NCBI GenBank assembly: GCA_016290195.1 | Contig: JAEETF010000072.1 | Coordinates: 1-36,787, forward strand | Source: Bacilli bacterium | GTDB lineage: Bacteria > Bacillota_I > Bacilli_A > RF39 > UBA660 | Length of the DNA stretch: 36,787 nt | Direction: 5' to 3' | Part shown: in pieces, positions 9,240 to 18,206 of the stretch | Layout: each line of letters begins with the position of its first letter | How positions within the stretch are numbered: position 1 is the stretch's first letter | The notes under the pieces: model-generated | Told to the model about the DNA's origin: nothing | Databases searched by the model: none | What the model saw: only the letters and a program-made list of their open reading frames with translations | Position numbers and translations under genes: made by a program

Positions 9240-9875
9240 ATGAAGAAAAAATATATTATATCAGGTATTTTAGGGGGCAGCTTTTTTGCAGCATCTAATC
9301 TAATAATTGGATTAAGTGTTTTACCTTCAATAGCTATTGCAGCTACATCTTTTCTAGCAAGTGCAATGATATTTAAAGAAGATTATGATCTTGATGATTT
9401 AGGAGAACAAAATAAGAATACTTATCGAAAACTTTTAATTGATAGTAATAAAGATTTAGAATCTTTGAAAAAGTTAAAACACAATATTTCTGATTATAGT
9501 ATTAATGATAATATTGAAAATATTATTAAAACTGCTGAAAAAATAATTAAAGTGTTGCATAAGAAACCAGATAAAATTAGTTCAGCAACTAAATTTTTAA
9601 ATTATTATTTACCAATTACAATTAAAATATTAGAACGTTTTGATGAAATAGATGAACAAAAATTAACTAGTAAATCTAGTAGAGATTTTTTAGAAAGAAC
9701 AAGAAAATTAACTGTTAAAATTGAAAATGCTTTTGAAAATCAACTTAATAATTTATATAATGATGAATTAATTGATACAAATGCAGAAATAAAAGTATTT
9801 GAATCAGTATTAAAATCTGATGGTTTACTAGATGATGCTATCATTAATAAAAAGGATGGTGATAAAGATGAATAA
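9240..9875 (+). CDS. xpaC: XpaC-like (5-bromo-4-chloroindolyl phosphate hydrolysis family) protein
   Basis: Two N-terminal TM segments followed by helical region with LKHNISDYSINDNIENIIKTAEKIIKVL...KFLNYYLPITIKILERFDEI, characteristic of XpaC; followed by telA. Confidence 0.8.
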   Translation: MKKKYIISGILGGSFFAASNLIIGLSVLPSIAIAATSFLASAMIFKEDYDLDDLGEQNKNTYRKLLIDSNKDLESLKKLKHNISDYSINDNIENIIKTAEKIIKVLHKKPDKISSATKFLNYYLPITIKILERFDEIDEQKLTSKSSRDFLERTRKLTVKIENAFENQLNNLYNDELIDTNAEIKVFESVLKSDGLLDDAIINKKDGDKDE

Positions 9876-10986
9876 AAGTATTAAAGGAATAGGAATTGGC
9901 GTACTTGTTTTACTTATTTTAATTCTTGGAGTAATAGAAGGTAAAAAAATATTTAAGGAACAAACATCTACTATTACTATTTATGGTGCAGTAGGTGGAG
10001 GTAAAGAGAATTTACTTGAGGATGAAGAATTTCTTCAAATTGTAAAAAAAGAATTTAAAGCAGAAGTTGTTAATGATACTTGGAGTAATGGTAAATTAAT
10101 AGTTAAAGATGTTGTGAGAGAAGATGGTTCAAAATATGATTTTATTTTCTTCTCAGATCAAAGATTTTATGACTATTATAAAACTCCAGCAAATAAAGAA
10201 AACAATGAAGCTGATAGATATACTGTATTAAAGGGAAGTTTAACGCTTAATACACCAGTTGTTATATATAGCTGGGATGAAGTAGTTGATGCACTTATTA
10301 AAGAAGAAATTGTTACAGAACAAAATGGAGTATATTACATTACAGGAATGGAAAAACTTTTAAATTATATATTAGAAGGAAAAACATGGAGTGATATAGG
10401 TCTTAAAACTTTATATGGAAAAATCAATATTGATTCTACTGATCCTGTAACATCATCACCTGGTGCGACATATTATGGTTTAGTTGCTTCTATTATGGCA
10501 GGTGGACAATTAACGGATGAAAACTATAAAGAAATTTTACCTAAATTAAAAGAGTTTTATATTAAATCTGGTTATATGAATAATACACCAGCTGATTTAT
10601 TTCAATTATATTTAAAGACAGGTATGGGAGCTAAACCAATGATAGTTGATTATGAAAAGAGTATTATTGATTTTGCTAATTCAAATCCAGATGGATATAA
10701 TCAAGTAAAGGATCGAATTAGAATTCTTTATCCAGTTCCAACAATTTGGAATTCACATTGTATAGCATCTTTATCAGAAAATGGTAATACTTATTATGAT
10801 ATTTTTGAAAATAAAGATATTCAAAAAATTGCTTGGTCTAAATATGGATTTAGAACAGGTGTAACAGGCGGTAATTACGATGTATCAGATGTTATTGTAA
10901 AAGGAATACCACAAAGTATTTCAGCTACAGTTTCAAGTTTAAAAATGAATTATTATAATGAAATGATAGATTATTTAAAAAATTAG
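9868..10986 (+). CDS. membrane-anchored solute-binding-protein-like protein
   Basis: N-terminal TM, then ITIYGAVGGGKENLLEDEEFLQIVKKEFKAEVVNDTWSNG..., periplasmic-binding-like. ATG 9868 overlaps the xpaC stop by 8 nt. Confidence 0.7.
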   Translation: MNKSIKGIGIGVLVLLILILGVIEGKKIFKEQTSTITIYGAVGGGKENLLEDEEFLQIVKKEFKAEVVNDTWSNGKLIVKDVVREDGSKYDFIFFSDQRFYDYYKTPANKENNEADRYTVLKGSLTLNTPVVIYSWDEVVDALIKEEIVTEQNGVYYITGMEKLLNYILEGKTWSDIGLKTLYGKINIDSTDPVTSSPGATYYGLVASIMAGGQLTDENYKEILPKLKEFYIKSGYMNNTPADLFQLYLKTGMGAKPMIVDYEKSIIDFANSNPDGYNQVKDRIRILYPVPTIWNSHCIASLSENGNTYYDIFENKDIQKIAWSKYGFRTGVTGGNYDVSDVIVKGIPQSISATVSSLKMNYYNEMIDYLKN

Positions 10987-10995
10987 GAGGTAAAT

Positions 10996-12129
10996 ATGGA
11001 AAATAATTTAGAAATTAAGGTTCTTGAAAATTTAGAACCAATTAAAACAAATATTGATGGAGTAACAAATGTTACAGAAGAACAAGTAGCTTCTTCTCTT
11101 GATTACAATAATTTAACTGTTCAAGAAAAAGCTGCTATTGATGAATTTGTAGGTAAAATTGATGAAAAAGATACTAATGTAATAATTAGCTTTGGATCAC
11201 CTGCGCAAACTAAAATTTCACAATTTTCTGATGAAATATTAAAAAGTGTTAGAACTAAAGATTTAGGACAAGTTGGTAATTTACTTGCTGATTTAGCTGG
11301 TGAAATTAAATCATTTGATGGTGGTATTAATGTTAATATGAAACCAAGTTTGTTTAATTCAATTAAAAAACAAATTAATAGAATACTAGCTAAATTCAGT
11401 AAAGTAGAAACTAATATTAATAAAATTGAAAAACAACTTGAAGGGCATAAAGTACAAATGATGAAAGATATTGCAATCTTTGATGAAATGTATGAAAAAA
11501 ATATTGAATATTTTAAAGAATTATCTTTATATATAATTGCTGGAAATAAAAAACTTGATCAAATTAGAAATGAAATTATACCAGCACTTCATGATAAAGC
11601 AGAAAAAACTGGTGAACAAAATGATGTACAAGCATATAATGATATGATTAATATTGCTAATCGTTTTGAAAAAAAATTATATGATTTAAAAACAACTCGT
11701 ATTATTTCTATTCAAATGGCACCACAAATTAGATTAATTCAAAATAATGATGCAGAACTAGTTGATAAAATTCAATCTTCAATTATTAATACTATTCCTT
11801 TATGGAAAAATCAAATGGTTATAGCACTTGGACTTACTAATGCAAGTAGAGCTTTAGATGCACAAGAAAAAGTTACTAATTTGACAAATGATATGCTTAA
11901 GAAGAATAGTGAAATATTAAAACAAGGTTCTATTAAAATAGCTCAAGAATCAGAAAGAGCAGTAGTTGATTTAGAAACTGTTAAGAAAACTAATCAAGAT
12001 TTGATGGATACTATTGAATCAATAATTAAAATTCATGAAGAAGGTTCTCAAAAACGTGCTCAAGCTGAAAATGAATTAAATAAAATTGAAAATGATCTTA
12101 AAGCAAAATTATTAGAATTAAAGGCATAG
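10996..12129 (+). CDS. telA: toxic anion resistance protein TelA family
   Basis: IISFGSPAQTKISQFSDEILKSVRTKDLGQVGNLLADLAGEIKSF ... IPLWKNQMVIALGLTNASRALDAQEKVTNLTNDMLKKNSE are TelA-family signatures. Confidence 0.92.
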   Translation: MENNLEIKVLENLEPIKTNIDGVTNVTEEQVASSLDYNNLTVQEKAAIDEFVGKIDEKDTNVIISFGSPAQTKISQFSDEILKSVRTKDLGQVGNLLADLAGEIKSFDGGINVNMKPSLFNSIKKQINRILAKFSKVETNINKIEKQLEGHKVQMMKDIAIFDEMYEKNIEYFKELSLYIIAGNKKLDQIRNEIIPALHDKAEKTGEQNDVQAYNDMINIANRFEKKLYDLKTTRIISIQMAPQIRLIQNNDAELVDKIQSSIINTIPLWKNQMVIALGLTNASRALDAQEKVTNLTNDMLKKNSEILKQGSIKIAQESERAVVDLETVKKTNQDLMDTIESIIKIHEEGSQKRAQAENELNKIENDLKAKLLELKA

Positions 12130-12148
12130 AGTAATCTTGCCTTTTTTC
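12121..12148 (+). terminator. intrinsic terminator after telA
   Basis: AAGGCA ... TGCCTT stem followed by T-run. Confidence 0.7.
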
Positions 12149-12221
12149 ACTATAATTTCACAATACTAACATAACTTTAACAATAATATATAGTATGATG
12201 TTATCGTGAAAGGAAGGAATT

Positions 12222-13724
12222 ATGAATAAAGAAAATAAAATAATATTAGTCATTTTAAGTATAATTTTAGTATTAGTAATATGTATAGTTGTTGTAATAA
12301 ATAAGACAAGTAGTACAAATAATGATACTAATAATAGTACACAAAATGCAAATAGTACTGTAAATGATGATAGCAAAGATGACAATACAAAAACGTCAAG
12401 TGATACAGCAAATAATACTGAAAAAGATTTTAGTGAATATCCAGCTTACGAAATAAATCTTTCAGAAAAAAGTGATAAGGTTGAAATTGTTGAAAAGGGA
12501 GTTTATACATTAACTGGAACTTTAAAAGGTTATGTTTACGTAAATACTGAAGAAAATGTAAAATTAGTATTAGATAATGTAACTATAGAAAATAGTAGTG
12601 GACCAGCAATATATATAGTATCAGCTAAAAATACTTATATTGAACTTGTTGGTACTTCTAAACTTTCTGATGGAAATACTTATAGTGAGTTTGATGAAGA
12701 AGTTAATGCTGTAATATATAGTAAAGATGATTTATTTATAATGGGTGAAGGCACATTAAATGTAGTAGCAAATTTTGAAGATGGTATTATAAGTAAAGAT
12801 GATTTAACTATTTATAATGGAACCATTAATGTTACTTCTGCTGATGATGCTATTAGAGGTAAAGATTCAGTAACAATATATGATGGAAATATTAACGTTA
12901 TATCTGGTGGTGATGGAATTAAAACTACTAATTCTGAAGATACAGAAAAAGGTAATATTGTTATTGAAAAAGGTAATATTAAGATTGAATCATCAAATGA
13001 TGGTATTCAAGCAGAAAATAGTGTTACGCTAAATGGTGGAACTTATAATATCGTTACTAATGGTGGTAGTAAAAGTGCTATGACATATAGTGAATGGAAT
13101 AATAGTTCAAGTGAAGAGGAAGAATCTACAAAAGCCATAAAAGCTGGTGTTGATATTACTATAAATGATGGTGAATTTAATTTTAGTGTAACTGATGATG
13201 GTATACATTCTAATAATAATGTGATAATTAATACTGGTAATTTCAAAATAACTAGTGATGATGATGCTATTCATGCTGATGGCATGGCAGAAATAAATGG
13301 TGGAATATTTAGCTTAACTGCTCATGAAGGTATAGAAGCAACATATGTAAAAATAAATGATGGAACAATTAATATAGAAGCTTCTGATGATGGTATAAAT
13401 GCAGGACAAAAATCAACAGAGTATGCAGTATTAATTGAAATAAATGGTGGTGATATTACTATAAAAATGGGTAGTGGTGATACTGATGGAATTGATTCTA
13501 ATGGTGATTTATATATTACAGGTGGTACTATAAATGTTACTGGTAATTCAGCATTTGATTATGATGGACAGGTAAAATATACTGGTGGAAAACTAATTGT
13601 TAATGGAAAAGAAACAACCACAATTACTAATCAAATGATGGGTGGAGGTATGATGGAAAACCGCGGTAATATGCCTTATGATCAAATGAATGGTGAAATA
13701 CCACAAGGAAGAATGATGAGGTAA
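12222..13724 (+). CDS. carbohydrate-binding domain-containing (DUF4353-like) repeat protein, membrane anchored
   Basis: N-terminal TM, Ser/Thr/Asn linker, then repeats of (A)DDGI.. / GGxxxI (SADDAIRGKDSVTIYDGNINVISGGDGIKT..., SDDGINAGQ...) typical of DUF4353 beta-helix proteins; Met/Gly-rich tail. Confidence 0.85.
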   Translation: MNKENKIILVILSIILVLVICIVVVINKTSSTNNDTNNSTQNANSTVNDDSKDDNTKTSSDTANNTEKDFSEYPAYEINLSEKSDKVEIVEKGVYTLTGTLKGYVYVNTEENVKLVLDNVTIENSSGPAIYIVSAKNTYIELVGTSKLSDGNTYSEFDEEVNAVIYSKDDLFIMGEGTLNVVANFEDGIISKDDLTIYNGTINVTSADDAIRGKDSVTIYDGNINVISGGDGIKTTNSEDTEKGNIVIEKGNIKIESSNDGIQAENSVTLNGGTYNIVTNGGSKSAMTYSEWNNSSSEEEESTKAIKAGVDITINDGEFNFSVTDDGIHSNNNVIINTGNFKITSDDDAIHADGMAEINGGIFSLTAHEGIEATYVKINDGTINIEASDDGINAGQKSTEYAVLIEINGGDITIKMGSGDTDGIDSNGDLYITGGTINVTGNSAFDYDGQVKYTGGKLIVNGKETTTITNQMMGGGMMENRGNMPYDQMNGEIPQGRMMR

Positions 13725-13742
13725 CATTAGTTACCTTTTTTA
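13720..13742 (+). terminator. intrinsic terminator
   Basis: GGTAAC-ATTA-GTTACC followed by T-run. Confidence 0.75.
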
Positions 13743-13816
13743 ATTTATAAAAAAAATATACAAATTTAGTAATTTTGTGATACAATAATGTATAGGATAG
13801 GAATAGGGGTAGTTAT

Positions 13817-15097
13817 ATGAATTTTATTAAAGAAAGATTAAACTATGTAATTATATTTTTTGCAGCTGTTGCTATTATAGCTTGTTTATTCCCTTTTGCC
13901 ACAGTTTCAACAACCACAAATAAGATTACTACTTCAATGGCTATGTTTTTTTTAAATCTTGATGGCAGTGGAAGTAGTCCAATAGGTATAGTTGTCGCCT
14001 TAATTTTAATTGCAATAATAATACTATCGTTTTTTAGAAATAGAATTCCTAAATTGTTAGTATCAATATTTTTATTATCTGTATCCGCATTAGGAATTAC
14101 TGCATATTATATTTTTAATATTAGAGGAATTGCTAGTAGTGTTACATCTGCTTCTGAAGATGTAAAACTTGGCTTTGGTTGCTATTCAATAGTATTATGT
14201 TTATTAGTTATTATTGGTATAAGTGGTTATGACTTATTTTCTAGATATAAAAAAGGTAAAAAAGAAGAAGTTAAAAATGTACCAGAAAATAATGATTTAC
14301 AAAATGTAATGCCTTCTATGGAAAGTGCAAATGCAATAGTGCAACCAAATCTTGTTATACAGCAACAAGAAAATTTACAACCATTAAATGAGGTTTCAAC
14401 TATACCGCAACCAGAAAATTTACAACCATCAAATGATGTTTCAACTATGCCACAACCAGAAAATTTGCAACCTTCAACTGTACCATTACAAGAAAATATA
14501 CCAAGTACTGATGCACCTGCTGCAATTGAACAATCACTTTATTTTGCTAATCCAGAAGAGCCAGCTGAAGTAACAGTACCACCACTAGTACCAGAAGTTG
14601 CTACTACTAATAATGTTGAAAATAATGATGTAACTACTGATATAAATGAATTTGGTGAGCAATTAATGAATTCAAATGAGCCAGTTACTAATCGATTTTT
14701 TCAAGTACCAACAACGGTACCTGTAGAAACTACTGAAACAGATAATAATATGGCAATATTCAATCAGACTACGGACAATAATTCTGTTTTAGGTTCAGAA
14801 ATAAGTAATAATCAAATACCTACAACAGTTCCTATAGAAAATAGTGAAGCAAACATATTTAATAATTCTAATTTGGTTGTAGATTCAAATAATACTCAAT
14901 CATCTGAACAAAATAATATATTTAATCAAATGCCAATTAATAATGAAATGAATAGTACTGATGCACCAGTAGAAACAAATATATTTAATAATCAACCGAT
15001 TAATGAATCTAAAGATGAAATAGAAGTATTAGATATATTTGATGAACCAACAACAAATGATAATTCAAATTTTGATAATGATGAATTTAAATATTAA
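13817..15097 (+). CDS. multi-pass membrane protein with long low-complexity cytoplasmic or surface tail
   Basis: About four hydrophobic segments in the first 150 aa, then Asn/Gln/Pro/Thr-rich tail with ENLQPxNxVSTxPQP repeats. Confidence 0.75.
   Translation: MNFIKERLNYVIIFFAAVAIIACLFPFATVSTTTNKITTSMAMFFLNLDGSGSSPIGIVVALILIAIIILSFFRNRIPKLLVSIFLLSVSALGITAYYIFNIRGIASSVTSASEDVKLGFGCYSIVLCLLVIIGISGYDLFSRYKKGKKEEVKNVPENNDLQNVMPSMESANAIVQPNLVIQQQENLQPLNEVSTIPQPENLQPSNDVSTMPQPENLQPSTVPLQENIPSTDAPAAIEQSLYFANPEEPAEVTVPPLVPEVATTNNVENNDVTTDINEFGEQLMNSNEPVTNRFFQVPTTVPVETTETDNNMAIFNQTTDNNSVLGSEISNNQIPTTVPIENSEANIFNNSNLVVDSNNTQSSEQNNIFNQMPINNEMNSTDAPVETNIFNNQPINESKDEIEVLDIFDEPTTNDNSNFDNDEFKY
14369..14475 (+). 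repeat. 45-bp in-frame tandem repeat (2 full copies plus a partial third)
   Basis: GAAAATTTACAACCA..AATGA.GTTTCAACTAT.CC.CAACCA copies start at 14369, 14414 and 14459 (exact 45-nt spacing). Confidence 0.9.
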
Positions 15098-15107
15098 TGA
15101 TATTTAT

Positions 15108-15132
15108 GCTACCGTTTGGTAGCTTTTTTTTT
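15108..15132 (+). terminator. intrinsic terminator
   Basis: GCTACC-GTTT-GGTAGC followed by T9. Confidence 0.8.
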
Positions 15133-15179
15133 ATCAAATTTTTATGATATAATAAATTTGTAAAAGAGGAGTGTACAAA

Positions 15180-15572
15180 ATGAAAGAAGTTTATGATTTT
15201 TTAAAAAAATGTGGGACATTTTATATAGCTACAATTGATGGTGATAAGCCAAGGGTAAGACCATTTGGAGTAGTAAATATTTTTGAAGGAAAATTATATA
15301 TCCAATCTGGTAAATCAAAAAATGTATCAAAACAAATACAAATTAATCCTAATATAGAAATATGTGCTTTTTTAGATGGTAAATGGATAAGAATTGAAGG
15401 AAAAGTTGTACGTGATGATAGAAGAGAAGCTAAAGTAAGTATGTTAGATGCTAATCCAGTGTTAAAAAGCATGTATTCAGCAGATGATGATAATACAGAA
15501 GTACTATATTTTGAAAATGCAAAAGCTACATTTTATTCATTTACAGAAGCACCTAAAGTAATAGAATTTTAA
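15180..15572 (+). CDS. pyridoxamine 5'-phosphate oxidase family (flavin-binding split-barrel) protein
   Basis: FYIATIDGDKPRVRPFGVVNIFEGKLYIQSGKSKNVSKQI ... WIRIEGKVV, typical PPOX-like family. Confidence 0.85.
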   Translation: MKEVYDFLKKCGTFYIATIDGDKPRVRPFGVVNIFEGKLYIQSGKSKNVSKQIQINPNIEICAFLDGKWIRIEGKVVRDDRREAKVSMLDANPVLKSMYSADDDNTEVLYFENAKATFYSFTEAPKVIEF

Positions 15573-15581
15573 TTATATAAA

Positions 15582-15609
15582 AACGATTTAGAATTGACTA
15601 AATCGTTTA
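15582..15609. terminator. bidirectional terminator
   Basis: AAACGATTTAG-AATTGA-CTAAATCGTTT between convergent genes; A-run on one side and T-run on the other. Confidence 0.8.
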
Positions 15610-16394
15610 TTTTTTATAATTCTTTCTAATATGCAAACTAAGTAATACATTATAGTTGATAATATACAAAGTAATAATACTCCTGTCATTACTAAATGAA
15701 GATTAAATACTTGTGAACCATACATAATTAAATATCCTAATCCTTCTTTTGATACTAGAAGTTCTCCCATTGAAACACCGATTAAAGACATACTAATATT
15801 TACTTTTAATGTACTAATAATATTACTAATATTACTAGGAATAAGTAGTTTAAAATAGATTTGTTTTTTATTTGCTTTTAATGCTTTCATTAATTTGAGT
15901 TTATTATTATCAATTGATTCAAATCCTTGATAAATATTAATAATAGTAATAATTAATGATATTAATAGAGCCATTAATATAATCGATTTAAAACCTGCAC
16001 CACACCATATAATTATTATTGGACCTAGTGCTACTTTAGGAAGACTATTTAAAATTGTTAGATATGGATCTAATATTTTAGAAATAGTTTTTTTATGCCA
16101 AAGAAAACTGGCAAATAATAATCCTAAAATAGTACTTAATGTAAAACTAATAATAGTTTCTATTGTTGTGATGTAAATATGATGAAATAAGTTATTTGTT
16201 TTAAATAGTTTTATAATTGTTTTAATAATATCTAATGGACTAGAAAATATAAATCTATTTATTAAATTAAAACTAGTAAGTAATTGCCATAAAATAATAA
16301 ATATAATTATGATACTTAACTGCATTATTTTAATAAATATTTTTTCTTTTTTCTTTTTATTTAAATATAAAATATGTTCTTTACTATACATCAT
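15588..16394 (-). CDS. ABC transporter permease (NitT/TauT type)
   Basis: IIWCGAGFKSIILMALLISLIITIINIYQGFESID and LNSLPKVALGPIIIIWCGAG (EAA-like loop); coupled to ATPase gene. Likely start M(M)YSKEHI overlapping ATPase stop. Confidence 0.85.
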   Translation of the reverse strand: MMYSKEHILYLNKKKKEKIFIKIMQLSIIIIFIILWQLLTSFNLINRFIFSSPLDIIKTIIKLFKTNNLFHHIYITTIETIISFTLSTILGLLFASFLWHKKTISKILDPYLTILNSLPKVALGPIIIIWCGAGFKSIILMALLISLIITIINIYQGFESIDNNKLKLMKALKANKKQIYFKLLIPSNISNIISTLKVNISMSLIGVSMGELLVSKEGLGYLIMYGSQVFNLHLVMTGVLLLCILSTIMYYLVCILERIIKNKRFSQF

Positions 16395-17133
16395 AATCAA
16401 GTTCTTTCCATATTTGATCATAATAGTCATTAAATTCTTTACATTTACGATTATTAATAGGATTTGTTTTATTTGTTAAATTAATTATATGTTCTTTTTT
16501 GATAGTAGCTGGTCTTTTAGTTAAAACAATAATTCTATCTGAAATAGAAATTGCTTCGGCAATATCATGAGTTACTATAATCGCACTTTTTCTTTCATCT
16601 TTTAAAATATTATATACATCATTGGAAACATTAATTCTTGATTGATAATCAAGAGCAGAAAAAGATTCATCAAGAAGTAAAATATCGGGTTTAGTAGCAA
16701 GTGTTCTAATTAGAGCTACACGCTGTCTCATACCACCAGATAATTCACTAGGTTTACTATTAATAAAATCTTTTAATCCATATTTATTTAATAATTCTAG
16801 AACATATTTTTTATTTTCTATAGTATTTTTATTTTGTATTTCTAATCCTAGCATACAATTATCAAAAACACATCTCCAGTCAAATAAACAATCAGATTGC
16901 AACATATAACCAACTTTTTTATTATTTTCAATATTTATTATGCCATCAGTTTTATTTTCTAAACCACAAATAATAGATAGTATAGTTGATTTTCCACATC
17001 CTGATGGTCCAACAATAGATATAATTTCACCTTCAAATAAATCAAATGAAATATCTTTAAGAGCTACTATTTCATCATTATCAGTGTGATAATTCTTTTT
17101 TAAATTTTTAACTGTTAATATTTTCTTTGGCAT
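16384..17133 (-). CDS. ABC transporter ATP-binding protein (NitT/TauT type)
   Basis: Walker A GPSGCGKST, signature LSGGMRQRVALIR, Walker B DILLLDESFSALD, H-loop VTHDIAEA. Confidence 0.92.
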   Translation of the reverse strand: MPKKILTVKNLKKNYHTDNDEIVALKDISFDLFEGEIISIVGPSGCGKSTILSIICGLENKTDGIINIENNKKVGYMLQSDCLFDWRCVFDNCMLGLEIQNKNTIENKKYVLELLNKYGLKDFINSKPSELSGGMRQRVALIRTLATKPDILLLDESFSALDYQSRINVSNDVYNILKDERKSAIIVTHDIAEAISISDRIIVLTKRPATIKKEHIINLTNKTNPINNRKCKEFNDYYDQIWKELDYDV

Positions 17134-18109
17134 ATCTATTATCTACTAATTTCTCAAATGGTGCATATGGATTTTCAACACCAGCATTTGCCATTATTTC
17201 TTGAACATGGTTAAAATCTTTTTCATTTATATAAGTGGTATCATACCAAGAATCAATGCTTCTATATCTTTTTACTATTGCTTCTAAGTCATTAAGTGAT
17301 ACATCTGGAAAATATGGTAATATTGTTTCTGCAACTTCTTTATCAGTATGAGTATTTACATAATCAATTCCTTTTTGAATAGCTTTTGAAAAACCTTGGA
17401 TAACTTCTGGATTATTTTCAATATAACTTTTACGGGCATTATAAGCAGTATATGGAATAGTACCACCTAATTCACCAAGAGAAGCAACTACATATCCAAA
17501 ACCTTGTTTTTCTAGTTGTAAAGCAGTTGGTTCAAATAAAGAGACATAATCACCAGTGCCACCAATAAATGCTCCGCTCATAGCAGCAAATGCAATACTT
17601 GTATCAATTTTTACATCTTTATTTGGAATTATATTATTTTGTGTTAATATCCATTCAAGTGTCATTTCTGGCATTCCATATTGGCGTCCACCAATAATGA
17701 ATGATCCTTTTAAATCCTCAAGTTTAAAGTTGTCTTGCTTTGCTCTAGATACTAAAAAACTACCATCTCGTTTAGTTAATCCAGCAAAATTTATAAGATA
17801 GTCTTTTTCGTTTTGATTGTATACATAAATTGTTGCTTCACTGCCACAAAAACCAATTTGAACATCACCTGATAATACAGCTGCTGTAACTTTATCAGCT
17901 CCAGATGCTAAAACTATTTCTACATAAAGTCCTTCTTCTTCAAAATAACCAAGAGCATGTGCAGCATATTGTGGCGCATAAAATACACTATGAGCTACTT
18001 CAGCAAGTCTTACTTTTCTTAAATCATTAGTTTTATTTTTAATTGCTATTAAGAATATTGTTATAATAATTATTATAAATGAAACTATTGGAAAAATAAT
18101 TCTTTTCAT
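17108..18109 (-). CDS. ABC transporter substrate-binding protein (NMT1/THI5-like / NitT-TauT family)
   Basis: VRLAEVAHSVFYAPQYAAHALGYFEEEGLYVEIVLASGADKVTAAVLSGDVQIGFCG; adjacent permease and ATPase. Confidence 0.88.
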   Translation of the reverse strand: MKRIIFPIVSFIIIIITIFLIAIKNKTNDLRKVRLAEVAHSVFYAPQYAAHALGYFEEEGLYVEIVLASGADKVTAAVLSGDVQIGFCGSEATIYVYNQNEKDYLINFAGLTKRDGSFLVSRAKQDNFKLEDLKGSFIIGGRQYGMPEMTLEWILTQNNIIPNKDVKIDTSIAFAAMSGAFIGGTGDYVSLFEPTALQLEKQGFGYVVASLGELGGTIPYTAYNARKSYIENNPEVIQGFSKAIQKGIDYVNTHTDKEVAETILPYFPDVSLNDLEAIVKRYRSIDSWYDTTYINEKDFNHVQEIMANAGVENPYAPFEKLVDNRYAKENINS

Positions 18110-18206
18110 AAAATCCTCCTTAAATTCATAATATTATATTCATAAAATATAAAATAGTGTGTTTTTAAAAACAATAAATTATGATATCATATAGAAGGTG
18201 GTAAAA

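Noticed and set aside
12158-12385. Minus-strand 75-aa hydrophobic ORF
   Set aside because: Antisense to the TM/linker-coding start of the DUF4353-like gene; hydrophobicity results from AT-rich antisense.
13043-13246. Minus-strand 67-aa ORF
   Set aside because: Antisense within the DUF4353-like repeats; artefact.
14388-14573. Plus-strand 61-aa ORF in another frame
   Set aside because: Lies fully within the repeat tail of 13817-15097; low-complexity frame-shifted translation.
15221-15472. Minus-strand 83-aa ORF
   Set aside because: Antisense to the PPOX-family gene.
17556-17801. Plus-strand 81-aa ORF
   Set aside because: Antisense to the ABC substrate-binding protein gene.
18110-18206. TPP riboswitch for the NMT1/THI5-like ABC transporter
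   Set aside because: The short AT-rich divergent interval contains no conserved thi-box sequence (CUGAGA-type motifs absent).
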